From Deltaproteobacteria bacterium (GTDB taxonomy: Bacteria; Myxococcota_A; UBA9160; UBA4427): 64,000 nucleotides of DNA. The DNA lies in the NCBI GenBank assembly GCA_029261835.1, contig JAJDAO010000072.1:138841-202840 (forward strand), in the 5' to 3' direction. The notes below the pieces were generated by a model. That model worked only from the letters and a program-made list of their open reading frames with translations, was not told the DNA's origin and searched no databases. The stretch's first letter is position 1, and each line of letters opens with the position of its first letter. Positions 51,330-60,978 of this stretch are shown piece by piece. Position numbers and translations under genes: made by a program.

Positions 51330-53906
51330 ATGTTGGAAGCCTATCGCAAACACGTCGAAGAACGGGCCGCCGAGGGAATCCCGCCGCTTCCTCTGAATAG
51401 CGAGCAGGCTGCGGCGCTCGTCGAGCTGCTGAAGGACCCGCCCGCTGGCGAGGAAGAATTCCTGGTTGATCTCGTCGCCAACCGCGTTCCAGCGGGGGTC
51501 GACGAGGCAGCCGAGGTCAAGGCCGGCTTTCTCGCATCGCTTGCTAGCGGCGAGGTCGCATCTCCGCTCATCACCCGGCAGCGGGCGGTCGAGCTGCTGG
51601 GCAGCATGCTGGGCGGCTACAACGTGGCGCCGCTGGTGTCGCTCCTCGATGACGACTCGCTCGGCGAACTCGCGGCCAGGCAGCTCTCCCATACGCTGCT
51701 GGTGGGAGACTCCTGGGAAGCGGTCCTCAACAGCGCGAAGCATGGCAACACCAACGCCAAGACCGTGGTGGATTCGTGGGCCGCGGGCGAGTGGTTCACC
51801 GGTCGCCCCGAGCTCGACGAGAAGATCACGGTCACGGTATTCAAGGTGCTGGGGGAGACCAATACCGACGATCTCTCGCCGGCCACCGACGCCTGGTCCC
51901 GTCCGGACATTCCGCTGCACGCGCGGGCGATGCTCAAGCACCCGCGCGAGGGAATCAGTGATGCGCTCGCACAGATTCAGGAACTGCTGAGCAAGGGACA
52001 TCCCGTCGCCTACGTGGGCGACGTGGTGGGCACGGGATCCTCGCGAAAGTCGGCCACGAACTCGGTACTCTGGCACTTCGGCAGTGAAATCCCTCATATC
52101 CCCAATAAGAAGAGCGGCGGTGTCTGCATCGGCGGGAAGATTGCGCCCATCTTCTTCAACACGATGGAGGATTCCGGCGCACTGCCCTTCGAGTGCGATG
52201 TCAGCAAGCTGAAGATGGGCGACGTCGTCGACATCTACCCGTACGAGGGGGTGGTCAAGAACAACGAGACCGGTGAGGTGGTCGCCAGTTTCGAGCTCAA
52301 GACCGATGTGCTGCTCGACGAGGTGCGGGCCGGGGGACGCATCCCACTGATCGTGGGCCGCTCGCTGACGGCAAAGACGCGCGAGGCGCTCGGTCTGGGG
52401 GCTTCCGATGCCTTTCGGTCCGCCAGCCTTCCGCGCGATACCGGCCGGGGCTACACGGTGGCGCAGAAGATCGTGGGCCGGGCCTGCGGTCTCGAGGGCG
52501 TGCGACCCGGCGCGTACTGCGAGCCGCACATGTCCACTGTCGGATCGCAGGACACCACGGGACCGATGACGCGGGACGAGATCAAGGAACTCGCCTGCCT
52601 CGGTTTCACGGCCGATCTCGTAATGCAGAGCTTCTGTCATACGGCGGCCTACCCGAAGCCGGTCGATGTCGACACGCACCGCACGCTGCCCGACTTCTTC
52701 ACGAGCCGTGGCGGTGTGGCGCTGCGACCGGGTGACGGCGTCGTTCACTCGTGGCTCAACCGCATGCTGCTCCCCGATGAGGTCGGCACCGGGGGCGACT
52801 CACACACGCGCTTTCCTCTGGGTATCTCGTTCCCGGCCGGCTCGGGCCTGGTCGCCTTCGCCGGTGCCCAGGGTGTCATGCCGCTCGACATGCCGGAATC
52901 GGTGCTCGTACGCTTCAAGGGCGAGATGAGGCGGGGCATTACACTTCGCGATCTGGTGAACGCCATCCCCTATGCCGCACTCCAGTCGGGCGATCTGACG
53001 GTCGCGAAAGCGGGCAAGAAGAACGTCTTCTCCGGCCGTGTCTTGGAAATCGAAGGGCTGCCGCAACTCACGGTAGAGCAAGCTTTCGAGCTCTCCGACG
53101 CTTCGGCCGAGCGCTCGGCGGCCGGCTGTACGATTCAGCTCTGCGAAGAATCCGTCGCCGAATACCTGCGATCCAACGTCGTGCTGCTGCGCTGGATGAT
53201 CGCGCAGGGCTACCAGGACGCCCGCGCGCTCGAGCGCCGGGCTCTCGCGATGGAGGGCTGGCTGGCGAACCCGCAGCTGCTGAAGCCCGACGCCGATGCG
53301 GAATACGCCAGTGTGTTCGAAATCGACCTCGCCGAAATCGCGGAGCCGTTGCTCGCCTGCCCGAATGACCCCGATGACGTAAAGCGTCTCTCAGAGATAT
53401 CGGGCACGCCCATAGACGAAGTGTTCGTCGGCTCCTGCATGACGAATATCGGTCACTTTCGGGCGGCCGGACGACTCCTCGAGCGCGCGGGCAGCACAAT
53501 CCCCACGCGTCTCTGGCTGGCGCCGCCAACCAAGATGGACGAGGCGCAGCTCAAGAGCGAGGGGTACTACAACATCTACGGACGTGCGGGCGCGCGCACG
53601 GAGCTGCCGGGCTGCTCGCTCTGCATGGGCAACCAGGCACGCGTGGCGCCGGGAGCAACGGTGGTCTCCACATCGACACGCAACTTCCCGAACCGACTGG
53701 GCGACGGCGCCAACGTCTTCCTCGCCTCCGCCGAGGTCGCGGCCGTCGCCTCCATCCTGGGCAAGCTCCCCACGCCCGAGGAGTACATGGCGTACGCGGC
53801 GGATCTCGACACCATGGCGGCCGATGTCTATCGCTACCTGAACTTCGACCAGATCGACAGCTATCGCGAAGCGGCGGACGGTGCAGAGCGGCCTAAGCTC
53901 GATTGA
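51330..53906 (+). CDS. acnB: aconitate hydratase B
   Basis: 858 residues, matching AcnB from end to end: the N-terminal [21 protein letters not shown], the HEAT-like region, the swivelling domain ([26 protein letters not shown]), [17 protein letters not shown], and cluster cysteines in [15 protein letters not shown] and [12 protein letters not shown]. It interconverts citrate and isocitrate with a 4Fe-4S cluster, and may act as an iron-responsive RNA-binding protein as in E. coli. The ATG at 51330 has GAGGAG about nine bases upstream; an earlier ATG at 51315 overlaps that site. Monocistronic in this view. Confidence 0.96.
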   Translation: MLEAYRKHVEERAAEGIPPLPLNSEQAAALVELLKDPPAGEEEFLVDLVANRVPAGVDEAAEVKAGFLASLASGEVASPLITRQRAVELLGSMLGGYNVAPLVSLLDDDSLGELAARQLSHTLLVGDSWEAVLNSAKHGNTNAKTVVDSWAAGEWFTGRPELDEKITVTVFKVLGETNTDDLSPATDAWSRPDIPLHARAMLKHPREGISDALAQIQELLSKGHPVAYVGDVVGTGSSRKSATNSVLWHFGSEIPHIPNKKSGGVCIGGKIAPIFFNTMEDSGALPFECDVSKLKMGDVVDIYPYEGVVKNNETGEVVASFELKTDVLLDEVRAGGRIPLIVGRSLTAKTREALGLGASDAFRSASLPRDTGRGYTVAQKIVGRACGLEGVRPGAYCEPHMSTVGSQDTTGPMTRDEIKELACLGFTADLVMQSFCHTAAYPKPVDVDTHRTLPDFFTSRGGVALRPGDGVVHSWLNRMLLPDEVGTGGDSHTRFPLGISFPAGSGLVAFAGAQGVMPLDMPESVLVRFKGEMRRGITLRDLVNAIPYAALQSGDLTVAKAGKKNVFSGRVLEIEGLPQLTVEQAFELSDASAERSAAGCTIQLCEESVAEYLRSNVVLLRWMIAQGYQDARALERRALAMEGWLANPQLLKPDADAEYASVFEIDLAEIAEPLLACPNDPDDVKRLSEISGTPIDEVFVGSCMTNIGHFRAAGRLLERAGSTIPTRLWLAPPTKMDEAQLKSEGYYNIYGRAGARTELPGCSLCMGNQARVAPGATVVSTSTRNFPNRLGDGANVFLASAEVAAVASILGKLPTPEEYMAYAADLDTMAADVYRYLNFDQIDSYREAADGAERPKLD

Positions 53907-53925
53907 GCGTGAGGCGTGAGAGCGC

Positions 53926-54189
53926 TCAGCGCGAGGAAGAACGCTCTCGCTTCCGCTGATTCAGGCCGATACAGAAGAGCATCGCGCCGCAGAAGATCGG
54001 CGAGGCACCGATCACGAGACCGCCGAGCACGAGCGGCGTGTAGCCGCCCGACCCGGGACCACGGGTCGCGGCTACGAAAACGATGCCCGCGCTGACGAGA
54101 GTGCCCCAAGCGGCCAGCAGTCCGCCCCCGATGAGCAGCAGGCGTACGCGCAGCGGGGTCGGTTTGGGTTGCGGGCTGGCTTGTTCCAC
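53926..54189 (-). CDS. small two-helix membrane protein
   Basis: About 87 residues from a GTG at 54189. A polar start (EQASPQPKPTPLRV) leads to two hydrophobic helices, RLLLIGGGLLAAWGTLVSAGIVFVAA and LVLGGLVIGASPIFCGAMLFCIG, and a basic tail. A longer frame to an ATG at 54273 would overlap the neighbouring acyl-CoA dehydrogenase gene. No family is recognised. It lies convergent to acnB and downstream of the leftward catabolic operon. Confidence 0.5.
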   Translation of the reverse strand: MEQASPQPKPTPLRVRLLLIGGGLLAAWGTLVSAGIVFVAATRGPGSGGYTPLVLGGLVIGASPIFCGAMLFCIGLNQRKRERSSSR

Positions 54190-54250
54190 CCCGCGACCGT
54201 AGCCCGCATCTCTGGCCAGGTCGCGTAGCGAGACGGCGGAAAGAGTGGGG

Positions 54251-55399
54251 CTAGAGCCCGAGCTCGCGCGCAATCATCTCGCGCTGCAGCTCGCTCGAGC
54301 CCTCGCCGAACTCGAAGACCTTGCAGTCGCGGTAGAAGCGCTGAATCGGCGACTCGGACATGAAGCCGGTGGCGCCGTGGTAGTGCAGGGCCCGCTCCGT
54401 GATCCGGGTACAGGCTTCCGTGGCGTAGAGCTTGGCCATGTTGGCCTCGCGACCGTGGGGGAGTCCGCGGTCGGCCGCCACAGCCGCGCGATGGCAGAGG
54501 AGTCGCGCCGCCTCGAGCTGCATCGCCATATCGGCGATCCCGAAGCGCACCGCCTGGAGCGATCCGATGGGCTGGCCGAACTGGACGCGCTCGCGGGCAT
54601 GCACCAGAGTCGCCTCCAAGGCCGCCCGCGCCACGCCGATAGCGAACGCCGCCGAGGCAATACGGCCGAGCGCGAGAGTGCGCAGCGCATCGAGAAAGCC
54701 CCGGTTCTCTCGTCCGATGAGATTCTCACGTGGAATTCGGCAGTCGTCGAAGACGAGCTCGGCCATCTCAGAGGCGCGAACCCCCAGCTTGGAGAGAGAG
54801 CCGGCAACGCGAAAACCCGGCCGGTCGTGTTCCACCAGAAAGAGCGAAAGCCCCTTGAGACGCTGCTCCGGCGCGGTGGAGGCGACCACGACCAGAAAGT
54901 CGGCGATGGGCGCGTTGGTGATGTAGAGCTTCGAGCCGTTCAGAACCCAATCGTTGCCGTCCGCCACGGCACGAGTCGCGATCGCGCTGGCGTCGGAGCC
55001 GGCACCGGCCTCCGCGAAGGCCCAAGCGCCGATGCTCTCGCCGCACAGGGCCGACGGCAGCCACCTGCGCTTGAGGTCTTCACTGCCGAAGGCCGCCAAG
55101 GCCGAGCACGCCAGAGCGACGTGAACGTAGATCCCCAGCGCGATTCCCGCGGAGCCGTAGGCGAACTCCTCACATGCGATGGCGTAGTCGAGGCTGCTGC
55201 CGCCCGAGCCGCCGATCTCTTCGGGGAAGGTGAGCCCGAGGTAACCGAGCGCGCCCAGCCTGGGGAAGAGCTCGACCGGATATCTCTCCTCGGCATCACA
55301 CTGCGATGCGATCGGGGCGATCTCCTTGGCCGTGAACTCACGCAGCGCCCGCTGCAGCTCGCGTTGCTCATCACTCAAGTAGAAATCGACATCGGCCAT
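54251..55399 (-). CDS. acyl-CoA dehydrogenase (short/medium-chain type)
   Basis: 382 residues. FAD/substrate motifs: AFAEAGAGSDASAI, VLNGSKLYITNAPIAD, LGVRASEMAELVFDDCRIPREN and the C-terminal HYHGATGFMSESPIQRFYRDCKVFEFGEGSSELQREMIAREL. The Glu in FGEGSSELQ is at the catalytic-base position of short/medium-chain dehydrogenases. The ATG at 55399 sits one base after the stop of the upstream hydratase gene, so they are co-transcribed leftward with a thioesterase and an amidohydrolase gene. Confidence 0.9.
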   Translation of the reverse strand: MADVDFYLSDEQRELQRALREFTAKEIAPIASQCDAEERYPVELFPRLGALGYLGLTFPEEIGGSGGSSLDYAIACEEFAYGSAGIALGIYVHVALACSALAAFGSEDLKRRWLPSALCGESIGAWAFAEAGAGSDASAIATRAVADGNDWVLNGSKLYITNAPIADFLVVVASTAPEQRLKGLSLFLVEHDRPGFRVAGSLSKLGVRASEMAELVFDDCRIPRENLIGRENRGFLDALRTLALGRIASAAFAIGVARAALEATLVHARERVQFGQPIGSLQAVRFGIADMAMQLEAARLLCHRAAVAADRGLPHGREANMAKLYATEACTRITERALHYHGATGFMSESPIQRFYRDCKVFEFGEGSSELQREMIARELGL

Positions 55400-55400
55400 G

Positions 55401-56180
55401 TCAGCGTCCCCTGAAAGTCGGCGCTCGCTTTTCGTCGAAGAAGGCCCGCACACCTTCGCGGTGATCCTCCGTCTGGATACACTGCACTTGCGCGAATACT
55501 TCGTAATCGAATTCCGCGTCGCGGTCGCGGTCCAACGAGCGGCGGATCGCCCGCTTCGTGAACGCCAGCGCGATCGGCGGACCGTCGCGCAGGCGCCCGG
55601 CGAGCTCATCGACCTCCGCGTCGAGGACCTCGGGCGCGACCACGCGGTGCACGAGCCCGATCGACAGTGCCTCCTCCGCGCGCACCAGCCGGCCCGTCAT
55701 CATCAGCTCCGTGGCGACGCCCAGTCCCACGAGCCGGGGCAGATAGTAGCCGGCCGACATGTCACAGCCCGCCAGCCCGATGCGGATGAAGGGGGCTCCG
55801 AGCCGGATTCCCTCTGCAGCAATACGGAAATCACATGCGATCGCCAAGCCGAAGCCCCCGCCGACGGTGTCTCCGTGCAGCCGGGCAATGACCGGTATGT
55901 CGAGGTCGGCGATGCGGCGAACGGGATCCAGATAGTGGTCGACGATGGGCTCCCACTCGGCCGGTGGCCGCTCGATCATCTCCGCACGGTCGGCACCGGC
56001 GCAGAAGGCGGGCCCCTCGGCCGCGAGGACCAACACGCGATCGTCCCCCGCCCGTACGGTGTCCAGGGCGGCGACGACAGCGTCGAGCAGCTCGAGGCTC
56101 AGTGCGTTCAAGTGGTCGGGCCGTGCCAGGGTCAGCGTCGCGATGCCATCTTTGCTCTCGAGTCGAAGCGGTGAGGTCAT
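55401..56180 (-). CDS. enoyl-CoA hydratase/isomerase family protein
   Basis: 259 residues. Crotonase marks: LTLARPDHLNALSLELL, PAFCAGADRAEMIERP, GDTVGGGFGLAIACDFRIAA. Of the two hydratase glutamates, the second is kept (GVATELMMTG) while the first region reads LGAPFIRIGLAGC with Phe instead of Glu. The activity may be an isomerase or a specialised hydratase. It overlaps the upstream thioesterase gene by four bases and is followed at one base by the acyl-CoA dehydrogenase. Confidence 0.85.
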   Translation of the reverse strand: MTSPLRLESKDGIATLTLARPDHLNALSLELLDAVVAALDTVRAGDDRVLVLAAEGPAFCAGADRAEMIERPPAEWEPIVDHYLDPVRRIADLDIPVIARLHGDTVGGGFGLAIACDFRIAAEGIRLGAPFIRIGLAGCDMSAGYYLPRLVGLGVATELMMTGRLVRAEEALSIGLVHRVVAPEVLDAEVDELAGRLRDGPPIALAFTKRAIRRSLDRDRDAEFDYEVFAQVQCIQTEDHREGVRAFFDEKRAPTFRGR

Positions 56181-56620
56181 GTTTTCTCCACGGGTCGAAA
56201 GGCGTAATCGACATCCATCTCGGCCACCGTCCGGCCGTCTGCACCCTCGAGCCGCACCGCCACGCTGAGCTGCGAGCGGCCATCCTTCGAGATCTCAGCC
56301 AACACCCGCTGGATCTCGCTGGACTTCACGCCCGCGTAGCCGTGCACGACACCCCGAGCCGGACGCCGATAGTGGATCTTCGCATGCTGCGCGAAGGGAA
56401 ACGCGTGGTCGAGTGTCTCGAGACCGGCGGCGACACCCGCCACCGTCTCGCCGAAGGTAAAGAGTGCACCCGCGTGAACGGTGCCCATCAGGTTGCTCGT
56501 GCTCTCAGCAGCCGGGAGGGTCATGCGAACCTCGCCGTCGCGGGTGCTGTCGATCACCAGATTCATCTCGCGCGTGTAGGCAATCCGGTCGAGAATGGCA
56601 GCCATGCCACGCTGGTCCAT
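56177..56620 (-). CDS. PaaI/DUF4442-type hotdog thioesterase
   Basis: 147 residues of a hotdog fold. The catalytic-region motif NLMGTVHAGALFTFGETVAGVAAGL (helix after G-T-V-H-A-G) is that of PaaI-like acyl-CoA thioesterases, and IHYRRPARGVVHGYAGVKSS is the central strand. It would release CoA from stalled intermediates of the pathway. It is coupled on both sides: two bases after the amidohydrolase gene and overlapping the hydratase gene (ATGA). Confidence 0.85.
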   Translation of the reverse strand: MDQRGMAAILDRIAYTREMNLVIDSTRDGEVRMTLPAAESTSNLMGTVHAGALFTFGETVAGVAAGLETLDHAFPFAQHAKIHYRRPARGVVHGYAGVKSSEIQRVLAEISKDGRSQLSVAVRLEGADGRTVAEMDVDYAFRPVEKT

Positions 56621-56622
56621 GT

Positions 56623-57480
56623 TCAGTCCTCGAGACCAAAGGCTCGGATCGTGTTGTCGCGTACGATCTTGCGGTACGCCGTGTCCGACACACCGAGATC
56701 TCTCAATTCTTCGAGTGTGCGATCGAAGGTGAGAAGCGGATAATCAGTCGCCCACAGAACCTTGTCCTGCCCGTAGCCACCGGCGAACTTGACGAAGGAT
56801 TCAGGCCAGTGCTTGGGGGTACGCGCGCTGGTCTCGACATACACATTTGGGTGCTTCCACGCCAAGATCATCATCTCTTCGTGCCAGGGTTGGCCGAGAT
56901 GGCAGCCGATGATGACGAGCTCCGGAAAGGCGAGGGCAACCTCGTCGAGGTAGATCGGCCGACCCGCCTCCGACGGCAGCAGCGGCCCCGTGTGCCCGAC
57001 CTGGATCGAGACCGGGAGTCCCAGCTCGACGCACTTGGTGTAGACGGGCCAGTACATCTTCTCGTTCGGGGGGGCGCCCGTCATGCCGTCGCCATAGGCG
57101 TAGGGCTCGAGCCGTATTCCCCGCAGACCCAGATCGTTCGCGAGGCGTTCGATCTCCCGCACGACATCCATCGGCTTGCCGCGCGGGTCGACCGTGCCGA
57201 CGCCGGAGAAGCGATCGGGATGCTTGATGCAGATCTCCGACACTTCTTCATTGCTGAGGAGCTCGAGATCCCCATAGCCGAAGGCAGAGAGCATCACCCG
57301 CTCGACGCCAGCCGCGTCCATGTACTCGATCATCTCCTCCGCGCTCATGCCGCGCTCGAAGAGGTCGATTGCGCCGTAGCGCCGGAAGATATGGCGGAAC
57401 TCCTCGGGCCAGAGCTCGAAACGCCCGGGAAGCATCAGGGTTCCCCAAGCGTCGATCGCCCCCACCGTCTTCTTGTCCAT
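56623..57480 (-). CDS. amidohydrolase-2 family (TIM-barrel) protein with an altered metal site
   Basis: 285 residues. The fold signature of ACMSD-like amidohydrolases is present: GAIDAWGTLM at strand 1, HPDRFSGVGTVDP, ANDLGLRGIRLEPYAYGDG, GLPVSIQVGHTG, LVIIGCHLGQPWHEEM and KVLWATDYPLL with the final Asp. The usual strand-1 HxH (D-x-H) is missing; Trp-Gly takes its place. Other His ligands remain (VGH, GCH). It may bind one metal or act as a hydratase/decarboxylase with a different site. First gene of the leftward operon, 98 bases from the divergent TetR gene. Confidence 0.82.
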   Translation of the reverse strand: MDKKTVGAIDAWGTLMLPGRFELWPEEFRHIFRRYGAIDLFERGMSAEEMIEYMDAAGVERVMLSAFGYGDLELLSNEEVSEICIKHPDRFSGVGTVDPRGKPMDVVREIERLANDLGLRGIRLEPYAYGDGMTGAPPNEKMYWPVYTKCVELGLPVSIQVGHTGPLLPSEAGRPIYLDEVALAFPELVIIGCHLGQPWHEEMMILAWKHPNVYVETSARTPKHWPESFVKFAGGYGQDKVLWATDYPLLTFDRTLEELRDLGVSDTAYRKIVRDNTIRAFGLED

Positions 57481-57536
57481 TGCGCCCTCCGAATCGAATC
57501 GTCGCGGTCTGCCACCGCGGTGCAGGCCGGCACCTT

Positions 57537-57570
57537 AACAGGTTGACAGAATGACATCAAGTGTTAGTTT
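57537..57570 (+). promoter_or_regulatory. promoter and palindromic operator between the two catabolic operons
   Basis: TTGACA (57543-57548) and TAGTTT (57565-57570) with a 16-base spacer form a promoter for the TetR gene whose expected start lies almost at its ATG, giving a leaderless or near-leaderless mRNA. The half sites AACAGGTTGA (57537) and TCAAGTGTT (57557) are inverted repeats with one gap, overlapping the promoter, so TetR probably autoregulates here and may also control the divergent amidohydrolase operon. Confidence 0.55.
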
Positions 57571-57578
57571 GCGCTCTC

Positions 57579-58214
57579 ATGAGCACGGAAACCGAGCTCG
57601 CTCCGGAGCCGCCCCAGAGCACCCGCCAGGACATCCTCGGGGCGGCACGCAGGCGCTTCGAACGCTTTGGGGCGCCCAAGACCACCATGGACGAGGTCGC
57701 GCGGGAAGCCGGCTGCTCTCGTACCACGCTCTACGCCCACTTTCGCAATAAAGAGGACCTCTACGCGAGCCTCCTGACACAGGAGATCGAAGCATTCATT
57801 TGCGAGGCCTCCGCGGTGCGCGGCAGCGGTGGGCGAGCCGGCAGCAAGATCCGCCGCATCGTGGAGATCACGCGCGCCACCTATGCCCGCAACCCCGTTC
57901 TGCGCTTGGCGCTCACGCGCGATGCCGAAATGAGCCTCGAGCCGGTCGCGAGCGCCTTCACGCACGACCAGGAGCATCGCATCATCGAGCTGTTACGACG
58001 CGTCCTCGAGGAGGGTGTCGCGGAGGGCTCGCTGCGACCGATCGACCCGGAGCGTGTCGCTTACCTGATGTTCCATCTGGGACGCGTTCTCGTCGAGCGC
58101 GAGACATCGGGCATGGGCGAGTATCCGTTCGACGAGATTCTCTCGCTGATGGACGAGGTGTTTTCGCTGGGAATCGCGAAGTCTCGTCAGCAACAGGGCC
58201 GGGAGAGCGCGTAA
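57579..58214 (+). CDS. TetR-family regulator of acyl-CoA catabolism
   Basis: 211 residues from the ATG at 57579. DNA-binding part: TRQDILGAARRRFERFGAPKTTMDEVAREAGCSRTTLYAHFRNKEDLYASLL. The ligand domain includes RATYARNPVLRLALTRDAEMSLEPVASAF and EGVAEGSLRPIDPERVAYLMFHLG. A GTG at 57561 is an alternative start but would begin before the expected transcript start. It stands between two divergent operons and precedes the acyl-CoA dehydrogenase gene by 48 bases, so it is the obvious pathway regulator. Confidence 0.88.
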   Translation: MSTETELAPEPPQSTRQDILGAARRRFERFGAPKTTMDEVAREAGCSRTTLYAHFRNKEDLYASLLTQEIEAFICEASAVRGSGGRAGSKIRRIVEITRATYARNPVLRLALTRDAEMSLEPVASAFTHDQEHRIIELLRRVLEEGVAEGSLRPIDPERVAYLMFHLGRVLVERETSGMGEYPFDEILSLMDEVFSLGIAKSRQQQGRESA

Positions 58215-58262
58215 TCTGCCCGGAGGCGGAGCGAGCTCGCCCTCAACCAGGAGATCCAGGCC

Positions 58263-59420
58263 ATGGCCTTTCCGAACTGGAACGCTGAGCACGAGGTCTT
58301 CCGCGAGATGGTGCGGCGCTTCGCACTCGAGGAGATCCGTCCGAACGCAGACAAGTGGCGGGCAGAGGGATACTTCCCGGACGAGATGTTCCGCAAGGCA
58401 GGCGATCTCGGACTGCTCGGCATCCGTTTCGACCCAAAGTGGGGCGGCAGCGGCCTCGACTACTGGTACACGGTCATTCTCGTGGAAGAGCTCGTGCGAG
58501 GTCGCGATCTCGGCTGCGTCGTCGGGCTTCTGGTCCAGTGTGAGATGGCCACCTCGGTGATCCATGCGCACGGGAGCGACGCGCTTCGCAGCGAGTGGCT
58601 CGTCCCAGCGATTCGTGGGGAGCGGATCGCCGCTCTCGGCGTAACGGAGCCCAGCGGTGGCTCCGATGTGGGCTCGCTCCAGACCACGGCGACGGTGGAC
58701 GGGGACGATTATGTCATCCGTGGCAAGAAGATTTTCATCTCGAACGGCGCCCGCGCGGACTTCATCACGTTGGCGGTGCGGACCGGCGGACCCGGACCTG
58801 GAGGCGTCAGCCTCGTCATCTGTCCGACGGACGCCGAGGGCTTCGAGGTGAGCAAGCGACTCAAGAAGATCGACCTCGAGTCGAGCGACACAGCGGAGCT
58901 CTTCTTCGACGATGTGCGCATCCCTCGCAGCAACCTCATCGGGGCCGAGGGCGCCGGCTTCCGCTACATCATGCGAGCCTTTCAGGGCGAACGTCTGGTA
59001 CTGGCGGCCATGATGAACGCGCTCTGCCGGGATGTGATGGACGAGACGCTCGGCTACATGGCCGAACGCAAGGTCTTCGGAAAGCCGATCTCCTCGATGC
59101 AGGTATGGCGGCATCGCATGGCCGACTTGCTGACGGAACTCGACGCTCTGGCGCTTCTCACCTACCGCGCGGCCGACCAGCTCAGCGATGGCGTGCCCGA
59201 AGGCGAAGTCAGCGTCAGCATGGCGAAGCTGCAGGGAGCCGAGCTGGCGCGGCGTCTGGTGCTGGACTGCGGCCACGCCCTTGGCGGCTACGGCTTCATG
59301 GAGGAGAGCTACGTTGCGCGCTGTACGCGCGGTGTTCAGAACTGGGGCATCGGAGCCGGAACCAGCGAAGTCATGCGCGAGATCATCGCCAAGCGGCTTC
59401 TGCCGTCCGGGTCAGCATGA
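58263..59420 (+). CDS. acyl-CoA dehydrogenase (long-chain/isovaleryl-like active site)
   Basis: 385 residues. Marks: DKWRAEGYFPDEMFRKAGDLGLLGIRFDPKWGG, GVTEPSGGSDVGSLQTTA, VIRGKKIFISNGARADF, DLESSDTAELFFDDVRIP. At the C-terminus the usual catalytic Glu position reads GIGAGTSEVMREIIAKRL (Ala), while a Glu is present in FQGERLVLAAM. This is the alternative base position of long-chain and isovaleryl-CoA dehydrogenases. First enzyme of the rightward operon; its TGA overlaps the ATG of the thiolase gene. Confidence 0.9.
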   Translation: MAFPNWNAEHEVFREMVRRFALEEIRPNADKWRAEGYFPDEMFRKAGDLGLLGIRFDPKWGGSGLDYWYTVILVEELVRGRDLGCVVGLLVQCEMATSVIHAHGSDALRSEWLVPAIRGERIAALGVTEPSGGSDVGSLQTTATVDGDDYVIRGKKIFISNGARADFITLAVRTGGPGPGGVSLVICPTDAEGFEVSKRLKKIDLESSDTAELFFDDVRIPRSNLIGAEGAGFRYIMRAFQGERLVLAAMMNALCRDVMDETLGYMAERKVFGKPISSMQVWRHRMADLLTELDALALLTYRAADQLSDGVPEGEVSVSMAKLQGAELARRLVLDCGHALGGYGFMEESYVARCTRGVQNWGIGAGTSEVMREIIAKRLLPSGSA

Positions 59421-60550
59421 GTCGCCGTGCGGTGATCACAGGTGTGGGGCACACAGCCTTCGGCAGGAGCACAGATCGCTCGGTATCGGAGCTCGAGACT
59501 GAAGCGGCTCTGTCTGCTGTCGAAGACGCCGGGGTCTCTCCGTCAGAGGTGGATGGCCTGCTGAGCGATCCCGGCGCGATGCAGGGCGTACTCGACGGCA
59601 TTACGCCGCATTATCTGCGGCTCGGTGCCCAGCTCGGTCTCGACCCCGACTACACGGGGTCCGAGATTCTCGGCGGTGCCGGGAGTGTCGCGGTCGTCGA
59701 GCGAGCGGTGCTGGCGATCGAGGCGGGACTCTGTACGACCTGTCTCTGTATCTACGCAGACAGCACGACCTCGGTCAAGAGCGCCTATCGCTACGGCCGG
59801 GGTGACGACGCCGTCTACGGCTTCTTCGGAGCGGTGGGACTGCACGCACTCGCCGCGCGGCGGCACATGCACCTCTATGGCACGAAGCCCGAACAGCTGG
59901 GCGAGGTGGCGATCGCGGCGCGCGCCCACGCCGCCCGCACACCTCACGCACAAAAGCGTCGCCCGATCGAGATGCAGGAGTATCTCAGCTCCGATCCCAT
60001 CGTGGAGCCCCTGCGGAAGCTCGACTGCTGCCTCGTCTCGAACGGCGCGGCCGCCGTATTGGTGACGACCGAAGAGCGCGCCCGCGACCTGCGGCGACCG
60101 GCTGTACAAATCCTCGGACACGCGCAGGCCCACAGTCTCTGCACTCAGGCAGCGCCTGAGCATTTCGAGAGGCTGCCCGCCGCCCGTTGCGGCCCCCGAG
60201 CCCTCGGACAGGCGGGCCTCGGCCCACGCGATGTCGATGTGGCCCTCCTCTACGACTGCTTCACGATCGTGGTGTTGCTCCAGCTCGAGGACTACGGCTT
60301 CTGCAAGCGGGGCGAGGCCGGGCCCTTCGTCGAGGGCGGGCGCATCGCGCCCGGCGGTGAGCTGCCCGTGAACCCCAGTGGCGGGCTGCTGGCAGAGGGC
60401 TATGGCGGTGGCATGCTCCACGTGGTCGAAGCGGTGCGACAGCTCCGCGGTGAGGCGGGTGAGCGTCAGATTCCCGAGGCCAGCGTGGCACTGGTTTCGG
60501 GACACGGCCTGGGAATGAACACGCATGCCACACTGGTGCTGGGAAGGTGA
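59417..60550 (+). CDS. SCP-x-type thiolase (non-decarboxylating, lipid-transfer thiolase)
   Basis: 377 residues. Thiolase-fold order: RRAVITGVGHTAFGRSTDRSVSELETEAALSAVEDAGVS at the start, EILGGAGSVAVVERAVLAIEAGLC in the middle, GRGDDAVYGFFGAVGLHALAARRHM, and C-terminal NPSGGLLAEGYGGGMLHVVEAVRQLRG and SGHGLGMNTHATLVLG with the catalytic His regions. The SCP-x/sterol-carrier branch works with a DUF35 partner on long or steroid side-chain beta-ketoacyl-CoA. The DUF35 gene overlaps it by four bases (GTGA). Confidence 0.86.
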   Translation: MSRRAVITGVGHTAFGRSTDRSVSELETEAALSAVEDAGVSPSEVDGLLSDPGAMQGVLDGITPHYLRLGAQLGLDPDYTGSEILGGAGSVAVVERAVLAIEAGLCTTCLCIYADSTTSVKSAYRYGRGDDAVYGFFGAVGLHALAARRHMHLYGTKPEQLGEVAIAARAHAARTPHAQKRRPIEMQEYLSSDPIVEPLRKLDCCLVSNGAAAVLVTTEERARDLRRPAVQILGHAQAHSLCTQAAPEHFERLPAARCGPRALGQAGLGPRDVDVALLYDCFTIVVLLQLEDYGFCKRGEAGPFVEGGRIAPGGELPVNPSGGLLAEGYGGGMLHVVEAVRQLRGEAGERQIPEASVALVSGHGLGMNTHATLVLGR

Positions 60551-60978
60551 GCCGGATGTCCGACGACACTACGCCTCCGCTCCCGAATCCCGACGTGCTG
60601 ACACAGCCGTTCTGGGAGGCCTGTCGAGAGCGCAGACTGCAGGTGAGCGCCTGCGAAGAATGCAACCATCTCTTCTTGCCGCCGGGGCCGTGCTGCCCGC
60701 GTTGCTGGTCCACTCGGCAGACGCCCCGCGTGGTGTCGGGCGAGGGCCGCGTGTACAGCTTCGCGCTCTACCGTCGCACGTACCATCCCGCGATCCCGGA
60801 GCCCTATGTCGTCGCTCTCATCGAGCTGGACGAGGGGCCCCGATTGATCTCGAATGTAGTCGGCTGCGCGCCGGAAGAGGTTCGCGTCGACATGCGGGTT
60901 CGAGTGCGTTTCGAGGATGTCGATGGCTTCACGCTGCCGCGCTTCGAGCCGCTGACCATGACCGGAGGTGCATCGTGA
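60547..60978 (+). CDS. DUF35 zinc-ribbon/OB-fold protein, thiolase partner
   Basis: 143 residues, GTG start within the GTGA overlap. The rubredoxin-like zinc ribbon is CEECNHLFLPPGPCCPRC, followed by SGEGRVYSFALYRRTYHPAIPEPYVVALIELDEGPRLISNVVG (OB-fold). Such proteins bind acyl-CoA and complex with SCP-x-type thiolases, as known for steroid side-chain thiolases such as Ltp2-ChsH2. An ATG three codons in (60556) is an alternative. Strong context: coupled to the thiolase upstream and the hydratase downstream. Confidence 0.9.
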   Translation: MSRMSDDTTPPLPNPDVLTQPFWEACRERRLQVSACEECNHLFLPPGPCCPRCWSTRQTPRVVSGEGRVYSFALYRRTYHPAIPEPYVVALIELDEGPRLISNVVGCAPEEVRVDMRVRVRFEDVDGFTLPRFEPLTMTGGAS

